Assembly (NCBI RefSeq): GCF_900177765.1
Contig: NZ_FXWI01000004.1
Location: 186,001 to 250,000, forward strand
Direction: 5' to 3'
DNA from: Agreia sp. VKM Ac-1783
GTDB lineage: Bacteria > Actinomycetota > Actinomycetes > Actinomycetales > Microbacteriaceae
DNA: 64,000 bases
In this document: piece by piece, positions 43,877 to 53,307 of the stretch
Layout of the letters: each line of letters begins with the position of its first letter
How positions within the stretch are numbered: the first letter of the stretch is position 1
Program-made: the position numbers and the translations under genes
Notes under the pieces: model-generated
Databases searched by the model: none
What the model saw: only the letters and a program-made list of their open reading frames with translations
Told to the model about the DNA's origin: nothing

Positions 43877-46618
43877 ATGATGACAAAACGAAGATTCGCA
43901 CGAGTCGTGGCCGCCTCGGGGGCCGGCCTGCTTGCCTTATCGGCGTTGACCGGGGCGGCCGCCGCCCCAGACCAGCCATGGCGGGACACGTCGCAGACGC
44001 CGGAGTGGCGCGCGAGCGCGCTGCTGTCGGCCATGACATCCGACCAGAAGGTGACACTCATCCTCGCGACGAACGATGCCGACTTCGCACCGCTGGCCTA
44101 CCTCGGCATACCCGAGATGAGACGAGTTGATGCGTCGGGAGGCCTTCGAGGCGACACGGGCGTCACAGCCTTCCCAGCGCCGAACGCCCTGGGCGCCACG
44201 TTCGATACCGAGCTCGCAGGCGAGTACGGGTCCGTCATCGGCGCCGAGGCGCACGGTAAGCGCTGGAACGTCGTGCTCGGTCCGACTGTGGACATCGACC
44301 GAAACGGACTGTCCGGCCGCGCAGCCGAAGGATACGGCGAAGACACTCTCGTCAACGGCAAGATGGGGGCCGCCGTCGCCGCGGGTGTCGAGAGCGAGGG
44401 GGTGAGCACGATGATCAAGCACTTCGCCGCCTATGCCCAGGAAAGTGGACCGCGCGAGACCCTGGGAGTCGAGGTCTCAGAGCGAGCACTTCGTGAGCTC
44501 TACTACCCGCCGTTCGAGACGACTGTGGTCGAGGGAGGCGCGGACTCGGTGATGTGCGCGTATCCCCGCGTCAACGGTACCTACGCGTGCGAGAACCCCG
44601 ACATGTTGACGGCGCTGAAGACCGATCTTGGTCTCGACGGATATGTCGCTACGGACTTCGATCCTCGGTCCGACTGGATTTCCGGAATCAACGCGGGCGT
44701 CGACTCCCAGTCACTGTTCGCGAAGACAGATCGCACGCCGTTCACAGACGGGCGCATCTCAGCCGAGCGTGTCGACGATGCTGTCTACCGCATCCTCTTG
44801 GCGCTCTTCGATTCCGGCGCGTTCGATACGCCACTGCCCGCCGAGGCGGCCTCCGTCGTGACCAACGACGAGCATCTCGGGACTGCCGTCAAGACCGGCG
44901 AAGAAGCGACCGTGCTCCTGAAGAACTCCGGAGTCCTCCCGCTCAGCAATGAGCCGTCAGTGGCTGTCATCGGCCCAGCTGGAGGGGATGCGATTACCGG
45001 CATCGAAGGGTCTTCATACGTAAACCCTGGCGATTTCGTCACTCCTGCCGAGGCGATCTCCGCCAAAGCCGATGACGTCACGGTGTCTCAGGGATCCGTC
45101 GGCGATGTGGTGCTGCCCACGGCACCCGCATCGGCATTCGGAGCGGGACTCAATGCCGAGTACTTCGGCAGTGCCGACCTCTCCGGCCCTGCGATTTCAA
45201 GCGGAACCGCGTCGAACATCGACTTCTCCGGGGCTCCGGTCGAGGGGCTTCCCTCGACCTGGTCCGCTCGCTACTCCGGCACGATCACCCCGACATCCAC
45301 CGGGCTCCTCCGGCTGTCGTCTCTGCTTTCCGGAAGCGCGAAGGTCACGGTGAACGGCGAGACAGTCTTCGACGGAACCCGTTTCATCTGGGACTTCTTC
45401 TTCGCACCCCAGGAGTACACGCTGGGTGGGGTCGTCGAACTGGAGGCGGGCGTGCCCGCAGACATCGTCGTGGAGTACTCGACCGCAGGCGGTGGCTTCT
45501 TCGGACCGCGCATGACACTCGGCTGGCAGCCCGACAGTCTCATCCCCGCGGCTGTCGAAGCCGCGCGCAACTCGGATGTGGCGGTCGTGTTCGCAAATGA
45601 GTTCACGGGCGAAGCAGTCGATCGAGTTGGTCTCTCTTTGCCCGGCGACCAGAACGCACTGATCGAGGCGGTCGCGGCGGTGAATCCGAACACGATTGTT
45701 GTCCTCCACACTCCGGGCCCCGTGCTCATGCCATGGCTCGACGATGTGGCCGCGGTCACCCAGGCCTGGTACCAGGGAGCGGCAGTCGGCGAGAGCATCG
45801 CGAATGTGCTCTACGGCGATGCGGATCCAGGGGGCCGTCTCCCGATGACCTTCCCGGCCTCGAGCGAGCAGGGCCCAGCTCTTGTGCGCGACAGCAGCGA
45901 GGTGAGCTACGACGAAGGCATCTACGTCGGGTACAAGTGGTACGAGCAGAACGACGAGACGCCGCTCTTCCCGTTCGGATACGGCGAGTCGTACACCAAC
46001 TTTGCCTACTCCGACCTGACGACGACGCCGATGCTGATTCCGGCGTCACCGGTCGATGGCCCGTCAACGGCGGCTTCGATCGCGGCCACTCCCGCAACAG
46101 CATCTGTGACGATCACCAACACGGGCGAGCGTGCCGGGTCCGACGTGGTGCAGTTCTACGCTGGAGCACTGCCGACGGATGCTGTCGACACGGTCGATCG
46201 GGCGCTCGCCGGATTCGCGAAGGTCGATCTGGAACCGGGCGAATCTCAGCGCGTCACCGTCAAACTCGATAACCGCGTGCTGTCATATTGGGACACCGCG
46301 GCCGATCGTTGGGCGACACCGACTGGTAGCGTTCCGCTGGTTGCGGCGCGATCCGCTGCCGATGATCAACTGTCCTCGTCGGTTGCGGTCTCTGTCGCAC
46401 CGACGTCGACGGGCCCCGACGGAACGCCGGGGGACGGCGCACCGGGCACCGATCCGGCCGGCAACCAGCTCGGAGCATCCGGTTCGGACAAGCTCGCCGC
46501 AACGGGAAGCAGCACGGTAGCCAGTTCGGGCTTGCTCGCCGGTCTGCTCCTGATGTTGGGCGCTGGCCTGGCAGTTCAGCGTCGGCTGTCGCGCGCTTCA
46601 CAAACGCGCCGGAGCTAG
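43877..46618 (+). CDS. Secreted GH3 glycosidase with PA14 domain and LAATG wall-sorting tail
   Basis: 913 residues; AAGGAGG 6 nt upstream of ATG 43877. Order: Sec signal peptide (about 1-32), GH3 N-terminal barrel with KHFAAYAQ and nucleophile D260 (YVATDFDP), GH3 C-terminal domain interrupted by a PA14 insert (about 415-540, beginning GLNAEYFGSAD), Fn3-like domain (about 720-850), then LAATG (873-877), a hydrophobic helix and an arginine-rich end. The tail fits a sortase-anchored wall protein with an alanine instead of Pro at position 2. GH3 enzymes remove terminal beta-D-glucose, xylose or similar; the exact sugar is unknown. It starts glycan breakdown outside the cell, under the operator at 43843. 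Confidence 0.88.
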   Translation: MMTKRRFARVVAASGAGLLALSALTGAAAAPDQPWRDTSQTPEWRASALLSAMTSDQKVTLILATNDADFAPLAYLGIPEMRRVDASGGLRGDTGVTAFPAPNALGATFDTELAGEYGSVIGAEAHGKRWNVVLGPTVDIDRNGLSGRAAEGYGEDTLVNGKMGAAVAAGVESEGVSTMIKHFAAYAQESGPRETLGVEVSERALRELYYPPFETTVVEGGADSVMCAYPRVNGTYACENPDMLTALKTDLGLDGYVATDFDPRSDWISGINAGVDSQSLFAKTDRTPFTDGRISAERVDDAVYRILLALFDSGAFDTPLPAEAASVVTNDEHLGTAVKTGEEATVLLKNSGVLPLSNEPSVAVIGPAGGDAITGIEGSSYVNPGDFVTPAEAISAKADDVTVSQGSVGDVVLPTAPASAFGAGLNAEYFGSADLSGPAISSGTASNIDFSGAPVEGLPSTWSARYSGTITPTSTGLLRLSSLLSGSAKVTVNGETVFDGTRFIWDFFFAPQEYTLGGVVELEAGVPADIVVEYSTAGGGFFGPRMTLGWQPDSLIPAAVEAARNSDVAVVFANEFTGEAVDRVGLSLPGDQNALIEAVAAVNPNTIVVLHTPGPVLMPWLDDVAAVTQAWYQGAAVGESIANVLYGDADPGGRLPMTFPASSEQGPALVRDSSEVSYDEGIYVGYKWYEQNDETPLFPFGYGESYTNFAYSDLTTTPMLIPASPVDGPSTAASIAATPATASVTITNTGERAGSDVVQFYAGALPTDAVDTVDRALAGFAKVDLEPGESQRVTVKLDNRVLSYWDTAADRWATPTGSVPLVAARSAADDQLSSSVAVSVAPTSTGPDGTPGDGAPGTDPAGNQLGASGSDKLAATGSSTVASSGLLAGLLLMLGAGLAVQRRLSRASQTRRS

Positions 46619-46633
46619 CAGATCCGCCTGACT

Positions 46634-46676
46634 CCGGGGCCGTCGCATCGCACTCTGATCGATGCGGCGGCCCCGG
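46634..46676 (+). terminator. Strong terminator hairpin after GH3
   Basis: CCGGGGCCGTCGCATCG (46634-46650) pairs with CGATGCGGCGGCCCCGG (46660-46676), 17 bp with one G-U pair and a 9-nt loop, 16 nt after the GH3 stop. No T-run, as is common in actinobacteria. The rest of the gap leads to the next LacI gene. Confidence 0.75.
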
Positions 46677-46718
46677 CGCTAGTGTGGAGAAAGATCCCCG
46701 CCCGGCAGGAGTAATACA

Positions 46719-47831
46719 GTGGTGAACGCAGCATCGGCCCCGACGGCCAGCGGCAAGAACGGCTCCGTGACGATGCTCGATGTCGCCCACCATGCCGGCG
46801 TGGCAATCGGAACCGTTTCGAATGTGCTCAACCACCCCGACGGAGTGACACCGTCGATCCGAGACCGCGTCATCGCTTCCATCGACGAGCTCGGCTTCGT
46901 GCGCAACCGCACCGCCAGCAAGCTCGCAGCCGGCGTCAGCAACACGGTAGGCGTGGTCCTTGCCGATCTCGACAACTCCTACTTCACAGACATGGTCAGG
47001 GGCGCCGAGGGGGCGGCATCGAAGGCCGGCAAGTTCGTGGTCGTCGGCAACTCCGACATCGACATGTCGAAACAGCGCTCCTACCTGAACTACTTCGATG
47101 AAGAGCAGGTGTCGGGAATTCTCGTTGCTCCCCTGGGTGGTGTGATCCCTCCGACGGATCGACACCTCGCCATAAGGCGCCCCGTGGTCATTCTCGACGC
47201 TGCCCGTCAGCAACATGCTCACTGCGCGGTGAGCACTAACAACGTCGCGGCGGGACGGATGGCTGCGGAGCATCTGCTCGGTCTCGGTCGGCGACGATTG
47301 ATCTTCGCGGGCGGGCCGATAACCCGGTCTCGAGCCCTGGCCGATCGCCTACAAGGGGCGAAGGACGCCGTAGCCGAGGTCGCCGGGGCAACGCTCGAGC
47401 ACATTCCAACCGACGAAGTTCAGATAGAAGGCGGTCGCCAGGTCGGCTCTCTGCTCATCGAGCGCGGTGCCGATACGCTGCCAGACGGAATCGTTGCCGC
47501 TGCCGATCTGCTCGCCCTGGGCATCGTGCAAGTCCTGACGTCGTCTTCGCCCTATCGCTTCCCCGACGATGTCGCGCTGGTCGCGTGTGACGACAACCGC
47601 TCGGCCTACGACAGCATCGTTCCCATCTCCACCGTCGATCTGCCGGGACGCGAGATGGGGTCAGTCGGAATGCGCCTGCTTCTCGAAGAACTGACCGACG
47701 GTGACGCGCACGAGCATGAGCATGTCACTCTGGACCCCACACTCACGGCTCGCGAAAGCACCCTCGGCCGCAGCCGTACCCCCGCCCGCGAAGACGAGCA
47801 GTCACCGATCCCGCACCCTGTCGACGCCTAA
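46719..47831 (+). CDS. LacI family regulator 2 of the rhamnoside locus
   Basis: 370 residues from GTG 46719 or 46722, AGGAG 7-10 nt upstream. HTH at about 19-40 (MLDVAHHAGVAIGTVSNVLN), hinge NRTASKLAAGVSN, and a ligand-binding core whose first segments (VGVVLADLDNSYFTDMVRGAE) mirror regulator 1. The recognition-helix residues are the same as in regulator 1 (I for L, G, N). No copy of the shared operator is found directly upstream. A long acidic/basic tail (GRSRTPAREDEQSPIPHPVDA) follows the core. Its end overlaps the convergent GH43 gene by 4 bp. Confidence 0.92.
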   Translation: MVNAASAPTASGKNGSVTMLDVAHHAGVAIGTVSNVLNHPDGVTPSIRDRVIASIDELGFVRNRTASKLAAGVSNTVGVVLADLDNSYFTDMVRGAEGAASKAGKFVVVGNSDIDMSKQRSYLNYFDEEQVSGILVAPLGGVIPPTDRHLAIRRPVVILDAARQQHAHCAVSTNNVAAGRMAAEHLLGLGRRRLIFAGGPITRSRALADRLQGAKDAVAEVAGATLEHIPTDEVQIEGGRQVGSLLIERGADTLPDGIVAAADLLALGIVQVLTSSSPYRFPDDVALVACDDNRSAYDSIVPISTVDLPGREMGSVGMRLLLEELTDGDAHEHEHVTLDPTLTARESTLGRSRTPAREDEQSPIPHPVDA

Positions 47832-48880
47832 CCATCCTCGTAATCGTCAGGACTCCATGAGTCGTGCCACTCGATGACGGGAATGTCTCCGTCGAATCGG
47901 ATCGGAAGCCACACATAGTCGGCGATCGACGAGTCGACATGCGCGAACTCCTCCATGGGCTCGTCGCCGTCTCGGCCCGGAGCAAAGTGCTTTTCGAATT
48001 CCTGGAATGCTCTGGATCCGTCGTCGAGGTATCCAGGAAGCCACCGGTCGCCGAGCGCGATGTACAGGTCTCGCTTGCCCGGATGTTTGAAGATCGATGA
48101 GATCTGCGAGTGGAACGACGTGCGTGAGGCGTCGGTGGGATGCGGATCGCCCAGAGTTGTATAGGGCCCGTGATAGCTGGCCGCGACCGCCGATTCCGAG
48201 GGGTTCGGGTAGTACCCCGTGGTGCCTGAGGTGATCAGATAGTGCTTGCGATTGCGGGCGAAGTAGGCGGGGGCCTCTCGAACGTAGGGAGGCTGCGGCT
48301 GCGGGAAGTGCGTGGAATAGTAGCCGGTCACGTTCGTGTAGTCGTCGGTCAGATCTGCGACGATCATCTCCGAGTGCACTCGCTCGAAGTAGTAGTAAGC
48401 CTTGCCGTCGTGAGGATCGACGACCAGGTCGAAGTCGCCGGCACTCATGCCGAGCGGCCGGAGCCACTGGGTGACCGTCGAGTAGGGACCGAGTACATCG
48501 TCTGCCACGAGCACGGTGGATCGTTGCACAGACCCCTTGCTCATCACTTTGAGCCAGCACACGTACTTGCGAGTGTGCGGGTTGTAGATGATGTGCGGCC
48601 GATCCATGCCCGCCCCCGGGTAGAGCGGCGATTCATCGTCATCTGGCGCCGGTGGAATGATCAGCCCACGGTCGGTCCAGTTGACCAGGTCGGTCGAGGA
48701 GTAGCAGCGCACGCCCCAGTGCCAGATTCCACTACCCGGCGTCGATCGTTCCTTGTTCTCGCCGTACCAGTAGAAGATGCCGTCGACGACGATGATCGAG
48801 CCCCCGTGCGCCTGAATACGGTTGCCCTCAGTGTCGTTCCATACGCGGCCGGGGTAGATGAGGTTCTGCTGTTCGCTCAT
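47828..48880 (-). CDS. Glycoside hydrolase family 43 protein (GH43_24-like)
   Basis: 350 residues, no signal peptide. The N-terminal IQAHGGSIIVVDGIFYWYGE followed by CYSSTDLVNWTDRG is typical of GH43 beta-propellers and most like the exo-beta-1,3-galactanase subfamily (GH43_24); five blades fit the length. It may release galactose from beta-1,3-galactan chains, though the substrate is only inferred. Start overlaps the GH78 stop (ATGA). It is the last gene of operon 2. Confidence 0.8.
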   Translation of the reverse strand: MSEQQNLIYPGRVWNDTEGNRIQAHGGSIIVVDGIFYWYGENKERSTPGSGIWHWGVRCYSSTDLVNWTDRGLIIPPAPDDDESPLYPGAGMDRPHIIYNPHTRKYVCWLKVMSKGSVQRSTVLVADDVLGPYSTVTQWLRPLGMSAGDFDLVVDPHDGKAYYYFERVHSEMIVADLTDDYTNVTGYYSTHFPQPQPPYVREAPAYFARNRKHYLITSGTTGYYPNPSESAVAASYHGPYTTLGDPHPTDASRTSFHSQISSIFKHPGKRDLYIALGDRWLPGYLDDGSRAFQEFEKHFAPGRDGDEPMEEFAHVDSSIADYVWLPIRFDGDIPVIEWHDSWSPDDYEDG

Positions 48881-51480
48881 GTGATCTTTCTGAGTTCGGG
48901 GATTCGGATACGTGAAGAAAGCTCGTGGGTGCCTGCGCCGAGCTGCCGCCCGTCGGCCTCACCGGGCAGCACCACCTCGGCGGTCACGCCAAAGGGAACC
49001 GTCGCGGTGAGGTGAAACCGGTCGTCATCGAGTCGCCAGGAGACTTCGATACGCCCGTAAGGGCTGTCGAATCGAGTGGCGGCGGCGCGCACGGTTCCTC
49101 CCGGCTTGGGGGCGATGCGCACGCGTCGATAGCCGGGTCCGATCGGAGCCAAGCCGGCGACCGTGCGATGCATGAAATCGACGACCGCTCCCAACGCATA
49201 GTGGTTGAACGACGTCATGTCGCCCGGATTGACGCGACCATCAGGCAGCATGCTGTCCCAGCGCTCCCAGATGGTCGTCGCTCCCATGGTGATCGGGTAC
49301 AGCCACGACGGGCACTCGGTCTGCTGAAGCAGCGCGTAGGCGGACTCGACATGGCCCGTCTCAGCGAGAGCACCGCAGATGATCGGTGTTCCGACGAAGC
49401 CAGTCTGGATGCGATGGCCACCCTCGGCGACAAGGTCGGCCAGGCGCGTTCCGGCTTCCGCTCGCTGATCACCACGTTCGAAGAGATCGAAGGCAAGGCT
49501 GAGAGCGAGCGAGGTGGGAGACTCACCCGTCATGGGGCCCGAAGACAGAACCCATTCTCGGCGGAAGGCTGAGAGGGTGCGGTCGGCCAGGTCTGTGTAG
49601 GCGCTCTTGGCCTCGTTGTCTCCCAGGAGTCCTGCAACATCGGCGACGATGCGGGCCGATCGCACAAGGTACGCCGTGGTCACGAGATATTTATCCGTGC
49701 GCGCAGCGCCCGGGTCCTCTGGCGGAGCGATCGGATCGAGCCAGTCGCCCAATGCGAAGCCCGACCGAATCACGCCGTCCTCATCGGCACGTGCCGCGAG
49801 ATGCTCGACCCAGCCCCGCATGCTCGCGTATTGCTGCGACAGTATCCCGGCGTCGCCCAACTGCTCCCACATGACCCAGGGCACTATGGCAGACGCGTCG
49901 CCCCAGACAGCCGAGGAGGCCTCAGGGAATCCGCAGGGAACCCACGGAACGAAGTTGGGCACCGCGCCGCCCGCGTGCTGTTCGTCGGCGACGTCACGAA
50001 GCCAGCTGTCGAGCACCCCCGCGCTGCGATAGAGATATGACGCGGCAGGTGCGAACACCTGGATGTCGCCGGTCCAGCCCATGCGCTCGTCCCGTTGCGG
50101 ACAGTCCGTGGGGAGATCGACGAAGTTGTCGCGCATGCTCCAGACCGTGTTGTCGTGGAGTTTCTGCAGCATCGGATCGTCGACCGTGAACCAACCGGTG
50201 CGCTCCATATCCGTGTGCAGTACTACCGCCTTCACAGATTCCGGCGCGAGAGTGACGGCAGGCCAGCCGTCGAGCTCCGCGTAGCGGAAACCGTGGATCG
50301 TGAAGCGGGGCTGCCACACCTCTTCACCCTCACCTCGGAAGGTGTAACGGTCGATAGAGGTGGCCCGACGAAGCGTGCGTACCGCGAGTTCGTCGTTTTC
50401 GAGGACCTCCGCGTGGTGCAGGCGAAGCACATGGCCCGCGTCGCCCGCCGCCCGGAACGATAGTCGTCCGGAGATGTTCTGACCGAAATCAAGCCGGATG
50501 CGTCCATTCGGCCTGTATTCGACAGTGACGGGAGATAGCGTGTCGACCTGCCGCACGGGTTCTGCCACGGCATGTTCGATTCGCGCGGAGACGCTGGTCA
50601 GCTCCCGCAGTTCCGGACGCACCCACAGCGAGTCGTCATATTCAGCACGCGCCCAACCGGCTTCGTGCAACCTCGCGTCGAACTCCTCGCCCTCGTAGAG
50701 CCCTGCCGACGTAGTGGGGCCTCTGGAGGCGCGCCAGGCGTCGGCTAGATCGACGAGCTGCGGCACGCCATCGTCGCCGGTCAGTTCGAGCTGTGCAACG
50801 ATGCCGATGTGAGAGCCGTATAGGTCCCAGACCCCTCCGTCGAAGCCGATGTTTCCGCGGAACCACCCGTCTGCAAGCTCAATGCCGATGGCATTCGCTC
50901 CGGTGATCAGTAGCGGGGTGACATCGTAGGCCTGGGCTCGCAGACGGTGGTCGTAGCTTGTCCATCCGGGCGCGAGCTCATCATCCCCGACGCGGAGACC
51001 GTTGATCTCGGACCGATAGATTCCTTGCGCCGTCATGTAGAGCCGGGCGCGCACCGGCGCGACCTCGACCTCGAATTCGGCACGGAGCATCCATGCCGGC
51101 CGGGGGCCGGAGTGCGGGGCCGATGCCGACGGTACGACGAGGTGGACAGCCCAGTCCTCGCGCCGCAGCAGTCCGGTTTCGAGGCGGAGTGCTTCACCCC
51201 AGTCACCCGTCGTTCCGTCAGCAAGACCAACCCGTGCTCGAACGTCGACGATCTCCCGCGAGGCGAGGGGGTCGAATGGCCAGTCGACCAGAACCTGCTC
51301 CGCTCCTTCTACCCGCGCCATCTGAGTGCGACCGTCGAGCGTGGTCTTCTCGAACTCGGTCCAGAGGAGTTGGCTGTCCGAAGGGGAATCCACCCACCAC
51401 GACAGACGAGGTGTCGACGTGCCCAGGCCGTGGGCCTCTCGGCGGTGTTCCGCCCGCAGTCGGGTTACCAGGGCGCTCAT
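48877..51480 (-). CDS. Alpha-L-rhamnosidase, GH78 (copy B)
   Basis: 867 residues from ATG 51480, whose overlap with the permease stop (ATGA) fixes the start against a longer open frame. No signal peptide. DCPQRDERMGWTGDIQ (D459-Q474) and TIWERWDSMLPDG ... MTSFNHYALGAV repeat the GH78 catalytic signatures of copy A; the N-terminal region is more diverged. It cuts terminal alpha-L-rhamnose from an imported glycan. Operon 2 places it between the MalG-type permease and the GH43 enzyme. Confidence 0.93.
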   Translation of the reverse strand: MSALVTRLRAEHRREAHGLGTSTPRLSWWVDSPSDSQLLWTEFEKTTLDGRTQMARVEGAEQVLVDWPFDPLASREIVDVRARVGLADGTTGDWGEALRLETGLLRREDWAVHLVVPSASAPHSGPRPAWMLRAEFEVEVAPVRARLYMTAQGIYRSEINGLRVGDDELAPGWTSYDHRLRAQAYDVTPLLITGANAIGIELADGWFRGNIGFDGGVWDLYGSHIGIVAQLELTGDDGVPQLVDLADAWRASRGPTTSAGLYEGEEFDARLHEAGWARAEYDDSLWVRPELRELTSVSARIEHAVAEPVRQVDTLSPVTVEYRPNGRIRLDFGQNISGRLSFRAAGDAGHVLRLHHAEVLENDELAVRTLRRATSIDRYTFRGEGEEVWQPRFTIHGFRYAELDGWPAVTLAPESVKAVVLHTDMERTGWFTVDDPMLQKLHDNTVWSMRDNFVDLPTDCPQRDERMGWTGDIQVFAPAASYLYRSAGVLDSWLRDVADEQHAGGAVPNFVPWVPCGFPEASSAVWGDASAIVPWVMWEQLGDAGILSQQYASMRGWVEHLAARADEDGVIRSGFALGDWLDPIAPPEDPGAARTDKYLVTTAYLVRSARIVADVAGLLGDNEAKSAYTDLADRTLSAFRREWVLSSGPMTGESPTSLALSLAFDLFERGDQRAEAGTRLADLVAEGGHRIQTGFVGTPIICGALAETGHVESAYALLQQTECPSWLYPITMGATTIWERWDSMLPDGRVNPGDMTSFNHYALGAVVDFMHRTVAGLAPIGPGYRRVRIAPKPGGTVRAAATRFDSPYGRIEVSWRLDDDRFHLTATVPFGVTAEVVLPGEADGRQLGAGTHELSSRIRIPELRKIT

Positions 51481-52343
51481 CCTTTCACCGATCCAGCTGT
51501 CAGGCCCTTCATGACCTTCTGATTGAGGAAGAGGTAGAGCACGAGCGTGCCGACGACATTGACCGCAATTCCCGCGAACATCGGACCATAGTCGACGGCT
51601 CCGTACTGACCCGTGAAGTTGAGGAGGCCCGCCTGAATCGTGCGCAGATCCTGGCTGTTCGTGAAGGTGAGTGCGATCAACAGGTCGTTCCAGATGAAAA
51701 AGAACTGCACGAGCGCGACCGTGAAAAGCGCATTGCGCACGAGCGGCATACCGACCGACCAGAAAATTCGATAGATGTTCGCGCCGTCCAGCGTGGCAGC
51801 CTCGAAGATCTCTCGCGGAACAGCTCGGAAGAAGGTCGCCATCATGAACACGGTGAGAGGCAGACCCGTGGCCGTGTAGGTGATGATCAGCGGCCAGAGC
51901 GTCCCTGTGAGATGAAGCTTGAAGTAGATCGTGAACAGAGGCAACAGGATCATCTGCAACGGGATCATGACACCAGCGAGGAAGACGAGGAGAACGGCTC
52001 CGCGGCCTTTCCACACCATGACTTCGAGGGCGAAACCCGCAGCTGTTCCCAGCAACAAGATGAGAAACATCGAAGGGAAGACCGCGATCACGCTGTTGAG
52101 GATGTACTTGCCGAGGCCACCTCCCACGAAGGCTTCGACGTAGTTATCGAGGCTCCAACTTCGAGGCAGTGACCAGAACGGCTCGCTGAGGAATTCATCC
52201 TGCTGTTTGAACGAGCCGAGCAGTAGCCAGATCAGCGGGTAGGCGACGATGGCGAGCAGAATGGCGACGCCGATGAAGACCGGCAGGCGTCGTACGAAAG
52301 TGCGGACACGACGGTGGAACGGCGTTACGGCGAGAGTGGTCAT
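51477..52343 (-). CDS. ABC sugar transporter permease, MalG type (operon 2)
   Basis: 288 residues, six membrane segments, EAA loop FFRAVPREIFEAATLDGANI. Paralogue of the permease at 39264 with similar motif order. CUT1-type importer subunit coupled by 4-bp overlaps to the MalF-type gene and the rhamnosidase. Confidence 0.93.
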   Translation of the reverse strand: MTTLAVTPFHRRVRTFVRRLPVFIGVAILLAIVAYPLIWLLLGSFKQQDEFLSEPFWSLPRSWSLDNYVEAFVGGGLGKYILNSVIAVFPSMFLILLLGTAAGFALEVMVWKGRGAVLLVFLAGVMIPLQMILLPLFTIYFKLHLTGTLWPLIITYTATGLPLTVFMMATFFRAVPREIFEAATLDGANIYRIFWSVGMPLVRNALFTVALVQFFFIWNDLLIALTFTNSQDLRTIQAGLLNFTGQYGAVDYGPMFAGIAVNVVGTLVLYLFLNQKVMKGLTAGSVKG

Positions 52344-53230
52344 TTTTCGTTCCTCGTGAGGTCACGGCGCGACGCGCGAAAGATGAAGATCGTCACCAGC
52401 AGGCACATCACCGTGAGCATCAGCGCCACTGTGCTGCCGTAGCCGTATTGGCCGAAGCTGAACGAGGTCTGGAACATGTAGACGGTCAGCGGTGTCGTCG
52501 AGGTGCCGGGGCCTCCGTTCGTCAGAGCTACCACTGAGTCGAAGACCTTGAGAGTGCCGTTGATGCTGAAGATCGTCGCTGACAGAAGAACCGGCAATGA
52601 CAGCGGAAGAATGATGTGCCGGACGAGGCGCCAGCCGGCTGCCCCGTCGATGCGTGCGGACTCGATGATGTCTTCGGGGATCTCGACAACACCGGCGTAG
52701 AGAAGGACTGCATAGAAGCCCATAGACCGCCAGAGGTCCATCATGAGGATCACCCAGAACGATGCATCCGGCTGCCCGAACCAGTCGAACGTGTTGAGCC
52801 CGATGAATTCCATGATCGAGTTGATCGGCCCCTCTGTCGGAGCCGCTTCGAAGAACCGACGGAACAGCAGCGCCACAGCGACCGTGGGGAGGATCACAGG
52901 GAAGAAGACCAGCGTTCGCACGAGCGACGAAGCCTTTTTCAGGAAGAAGACGTACAACAGGGCGAGGGCGTAGCCGACGACCACCTGCAGAACGGTGAGG
53001 ATGAGTGCGTAGCGGAGAGTGAACCCGACCGCCTCGAGGGCCGTGGGGTCGTTGAAGAAGCGAACGAAGTTATCGATGCCGACGAACTCGAACCCGCTGA
53101 CCGCATTGCCCTCGTAGACGGTGTAGACAAGAGACCACACGATCGGGACGAGCATGACAAGGGAGTACACGAGCAGGGCGGGACCGAGAAGCACGAGAAC
53201 GGCACGTGGGTTGCCGAGGAGTCTTTCCAT
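52340..53230 (-). CDS. ABC sugar transporter permease, MalF type (operon 2)
   Basis: 296 residues from ATG 53230 (AAAGG about 8 nt upstream); a longer frame to 53269 lacks a ribosome site. Six membrane helices, EAA loop IPEDIIESARIDGAAGWRLV. CUT1 permease, paralogous to 40148. Separated from the binding-protein gene by a 77-bp gap with a stem-loop. Confidence 0.92.
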   Translation of the reverse strand: MERLLGNPRAVLVLLGPALLVYSLVMLVPIVWSLVYTVYEGNAVSGFEFVGIDNFVRFFNDPTALEAVGFTLRYALILTVLQVVVGYALALLYVFFLKKASSLVRTLVFFPVILPTVAVALLFRRFFEAAPTEGPINSIMEFIGLNTFDWFGQPDASFWVILMMDLWRSMGFYAVLLYAGVVEIPEDIIESARIDGAAGWRLVRHIILPLSLPVLLSATIFSINGTLKVFDSVVALTNGGPGTSTTPLTVYMFQTSFSFGQYGYGSTVALMLTVMCLLVTIFIFRASRRDLTRNEK

Positions 53231-53249
53231 GGGTGTGCCTTTATTTCGT

Positions 53250-53291
53250 CGCTGCAAGAGCGGAGCCACAGACGACTCCGCCCTCGCAGCG
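53250..53291 (-). other. Two-part stem-loop between binding protein and permease genes (operon 2)
   Basis: CGCTGC (53250-53255) pairs with GCAGCG (53286-53291), and GCGGAG (53260-53265) with CTCCGC (53276-53281), with an internal loop between. No T-run. It sits at the same place as the perfect hairpin in operon 1 and could stabilise the upstream message or attenuate transcription. Confidence 0.55.
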
Positions 53292-53307
53292 GGTGAATGA
53301 GAGAGGG

